DNA from: Actinomycetota bacterium
Lineage (GTDB): Bacteria > Actinomycetota > Thermoleophilia > Gaiellales > Gaiellaceae
Length of the DNA stretch: 6,404 bases
Direction of reading: 5' to 3'
Assembly: GCA_020029625.1 (NCBI GenBank)
Contig: JAIBJP010000091.1
Span: 1 to 6,404, forward strand
Numbering within the stretch: the first letter of the stretch is position 1; every line of letters starts with the position of its first letter. Below are positions 4,477 through 6,404 of the stretch, piece after piece. Under the pieces are notes generated by a model. That model was not told where the DNA came from and ran no database searches. It saw nothing but the letters and a program-made list of their open reading frames with translations. Both the position numbers and the translations under genes were made by a program.

Positions 4477-6216
4477 TTAATCGGGTTTGGGCCGCAGCTG
4501 AATTCCGAGCTCGCGCAGCTGTTCCTCCTCGATTTCCGAAGGCGCTCCGCTCATGGGGTCGACCCCTGCCTGATTCTTCGGAAACGCGATCACGTCGCGC
4601 AGGTTCGGCTCGCGCGCGAGCACCATCATCATGCGGTCGATGCCGAAGGCGATGCCCCCGTGCGGGGGCGCGCCCATTGCGAGTGCGTCCAGGAGGAACC
4701 CGAACTTCGTGCGCTGCTCCTCGGGAGAGAGCTCCAGGACGTTGAACACGCGGGCCTGGAGCTCGGGCTCGTGCATCCTGAACGACCCCCCGCCGAGCTC
4801 CTGCCCGTTGCCGACGAGGTCGTAGGCGTACGCGACCGCCGATCCGGGATCCTGGTCGAAGGTCTGCTCGAACTCGGGTGCGGGCCGCGTGAACGGATGG
4901 TGGCGAGCCGCCCACCGCCCATCCTCCTCGGACCACTCGAACATCGGGAAGTCCGTGATCCAAACGAAATGCCAGGCCTCCTCGTCGATCAGCCCCAACT
5001 CTCGCCCGAGGTGCAAGCGGAGGGCTCCCAGCACCCGCGACACGCGCTCCGGCTCGTCGGCGGCGAAGAGGACTGTCGAGCCGGGCTCCCCACGGAAGGC
5101 CGCAAGCTCTTCCTCGGAGAGGAACTTGGCAATCGGCGAGCGCACCTCGCCGCTTTCGTCGAAGACGAGATAGGCAAGGCCCTTGGCGCCCCACTCATTC
5201 GCGAAGGCCTCGAGGCGCTCGAGCTCGGCGCGCGAATAGGCCTGCGGCACGCGGAGGAAGCGCACGCACGCCGCGCCGGCGAAGACTCCGAACTGCGAGC
5301 CGCGCGTGAGCTCGGTGGCGTCCTCAAGCTCGAGCCCGAAGCGGAGATCCGGCTTGTCGGAGCCGAAACGGCGGTCGGCTTCGTCCCAGGTGAGCCGCGG
5401 GAACGGGAGCTCGAGCTCGACGCCGATCGTCTCTCGCCAGACGTCCCGGACCATGCGCTCCATCAGGTCGAAGAGGAACTCCCGGTCGGGGAAGGCCATC
5501 TCGACGTCGAGCTGGGTGATCTCCTGGACCCGGTCTGCGCGCAGGTCTTCGTCCCGGAAGCAGCGTGCGATCTGGTAGTAGCGGTCGAAACCGGCGATCA
5601 CGAGCAGCTGCTTGAGGATCTGCGGCGACTGCGGAAGCGCGAAGAAGCGACCCGGCTGCAGCCGGCTCGGCACGACGAAGTCGCGCGCCCCCTCGGGGGT
5701 CGGCTTGAAGAGGATCGGCGTCTCGATGTCCGTGAAGCCGTCCCCCTCCATCACCCGACGGATCGTCGAGACGAGACGCGCGCGCAGGCCGAGGTTGCGC
5801 TGCATCTTCGGCCGCCGCAGGTCGAGCCAGCGGTAACGGAGACGCAGCGTCTCGTCGACGCCCTCCTCCTCGAGCTGGAAGGGAAGCGTCGTCGAGCGGG
5901 CGAGAATCTCGAGCCGGTCGACCTGCAACTCGATCTCCCCGGTCGGGATGTTGGGATTGACCGCCTCGGGTGCCCGGCGGACGACCTCGCCCTCCGCCTG
6001 GAGAACGAACTCGTTGCGGACAGTGTGGGCCGTCTCCGCCGCCTCCGGAGCGCGCTCCGGATTCATGACGAGCTGGCAGAGCCCCGTCTTGTCGCGCAGG
6101 TCGACGAAGACCAGGCCGCCGTGGTCGCGGCGCGAGTCCGCCCAGCCGGCGAGCGTCAGCCGTTGCCCGACGTGCTCGGGGCGCACCTCGCCGCACATGA
6201 GCTCGCGCCATTTCAT
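4477..6216 (-). CDS. aspS: Aspartyl-tRNA synthetase, bacterial type, probably non-discriminating
   Basis: A complete protein of 579 residues, the usual bacterial AspRS length. It activates aspartate with ATP and loads it on tRNA(Asp). Visible parts are an N-terminal OB-fold anticodon-binding domain (about 1-105, with 'GWADSRRDHGG' at 24-34), class II motif 1 near 165-180 (ETPIL...TPEGARDF), a substrate-pocket 'QSPQ' at 196-199, motif 2 at about 213-239 (ARCFRDEDLRADR), a bacterial GAD insertion domain (about 285-410), and motif 3 at 520-533 (GGIAFGIDRMMMVL) with its ATP-binding Arg. His32 in RRDHGG, and Ala rather than Lys in the 'PEAVNPN' loop (83-89), are features of non-discriminating AspRS, which also charges tRNA(Asn) for GatCAB amidation. 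The ATG at 6216 shares ATGA with the hisS stop. The Shine-Dalgarno is weak, which fits coupling. Nothing is missing or broken. Confidence 0.98.
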   Translation of the reverse strand: MKWRELMCGEVRPEHVGQRLTLAGWADSRRDHGGLVFVDLRDKTGLCQLVMNPERAPEAAETAHTVRNEFVLQAEGEVVRRAPEAVNPNIPTGEIELQVDRLEILARSTTLPFQLEEEGVDETLRLRYRWLDLRRPKMQRNLGLRARLVSTIRRVMEGDGFTDIETPILFKPTPEGARDFVVPSRLQPGRFFALPQSPQILKQLLVIAGFDRYYQIARCFRDEDLRADRVQEITQLDVEMAFPDREFLFDLMERMVRDVWRETIGVELELPFPRLTWDEADRRFGSDKPDLRFGLELEDATELTRGSQFGVFAGAACVRFLRVPQAYSRAELERLEAFANEWGAKGLAYLVFDESGEVRSPIAKFLSEEELAAFRGEPGSTVLFAADEPERVSRVLGALRLHLGRELGLIDEEAWHFVWITDFPMFEWSEEDGRWAARHHPFTRPAPEFEQTFDQDPGSAVAYAYDLVGNGQELGGGSFRMHEPELQARVFNVLELSPEEQRTKFGFLLDALAMGAPPHGGIAFGIDRMMMVLAREPNLRDVIAFPKNQAGVDPMSGAPSEIEEEQLRELGIQLRPKPD

Positions 6217-6404
6217 AGCCCGAGGTCGTCCACGCCGGCGGCCTCGACGTCCTGCTCGCCGCGCTTGCGCACGGTGAAGCCGCGCTCGTGGGCGATCACG
6301 ACTGTGGCTGCACCGAGCCGCTGAGCCTGCGTCAGCTGGCCTTTGAGGGAGCGGCGGGCGTAGTCCGTGTCGGAGGATCGGCCCTCCGCGCGGAGCTTCG
6401 CCAT
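6213..6404 (-). CDS. hisS: Histidyl-tRNA synthetase, C-terminal fragment (cut by window edge)
   Basis: This is the last 63 codons of a gene that enters from the right edge and stops at TGA (6215-6213). HisRS charges tRNA(His) with histidine in the cytoplasm. The visible part matches the C-terminal anticodon-binding domain of class IIa synthetases: a 'TDYARRSLKGQLTQAQRLGA' stretch, typical of the HisRS segment in which a Tyr-(x)n-Lys-x-Gln helix is followed by a hydrophobic 'ATVVIA' strand. It ends in a short 'VRKRGEQDVEA' strand-helix, as HisRS does. The Met at the window edge is almost certainly internal, because the catalytic domain must lie further right. The stop overlaps the aspS start in ATGA, so the two genes are probably translationally coupled. 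Fragment identity rests on this C-terminal pattern and on the hisS-aspS order common in bacteria. Confidence 0.88.
   Translation of the reverse strand: MAKLRAEGRSSDTDYARRSLKGQLTQAQRLGAATVVIAHERGFTVRKRGEQDVEAAGVDDLGL

Noticed and set aside
4660..6324. Very long plus-strand open frame opposite aspS
   Set aside because: A composition shadow of a GC-rich gene. The antisense aspS frame carries all class II synthetase motifs and the plus frame has no recognisable domain.
1..6404. Mobile elements, CRISPR arrays, prophage or a defence system
   Set aside because: No transposase, terminal inverted repeat, regularly spaced repeat or phage-like gene is visible. All genes are co-directional and look chromosomal.

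Overview
The window is one uninterrupted stretch of GC-rich bacterial DNA in which every supported gene lies on the minus strand. Read in transcription order, from the right edge to the left, there are eight genes: the 3' end of hisS, complete aspS, a DivIVA-like coiled-coil gene, a membrane-anchored proline-rich gene, a short RlpA-like double-psi beta-barrel gene, mnmA, a DUF948 gene, and the 5' end of an RsbW-like anti-sigma/ATPase-fold gene that runs off the left edge. GC content, frequent GTG starts, the hisS-aspS pair and the style of the MnmA, RlpA-like and RsbW-like proteins suggest a high-GC actinobacterium. A deep-branching soil type such as Thermoleophilia is my best guess. This is inference from sequence style, with no database match behind it.

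Right part (4477-6404): hisS and aspS overlap by 4 bases (ATGA), a classic aminoacyl-tRNA synthetase operon. The AspRS carries the His of the RRDHGG signature and lacks a Lys in the second discriminator region. This fits a non-discriminating enzyme that also makes Asp-tRNA(Asn) for GatCAB.

Middle (2236-4394): three genes of a cell-envelope or division flavour are packed together, with gaps of 18 bases or a 4-base overlap. One encodes a cytoplasmic long coiled coil with an acidic proline-rich tail. The next encodes a protein with two N-terminal membrane helices, a long Pro/Glu linker with runs of nine and seven prolines, and a small conserved-looking C-terminal module. The last encodes an anchored RlpA-like barrel. 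An 82-base gap with a small hairpin separates them from aspS.

Left part (1-2235): a 192-base non-coding leader with good RNA-folding potential on the transcribed strand precedes mnmA. MnmA has an N-terminal extension of about 80 residues that looks like a shrunken IscU/NifU-type scaffold domain that has lost its three cysteine ligands. This is the most interesting item in the window, since it suggests a built-in docking module for sulfur delivery. MnmA is followed after 14 bases by the DUF948 membrane protein, which overlaps the RsbW-like gene by 4 bases (GTGA). That pairing suggests a general-stress link.

Apart from the 192-base leader and the 82-base gap, essentially the whole window is coding. 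I see no tRNA, rRNA, CRISPR array, insertion sequence or phage gene.
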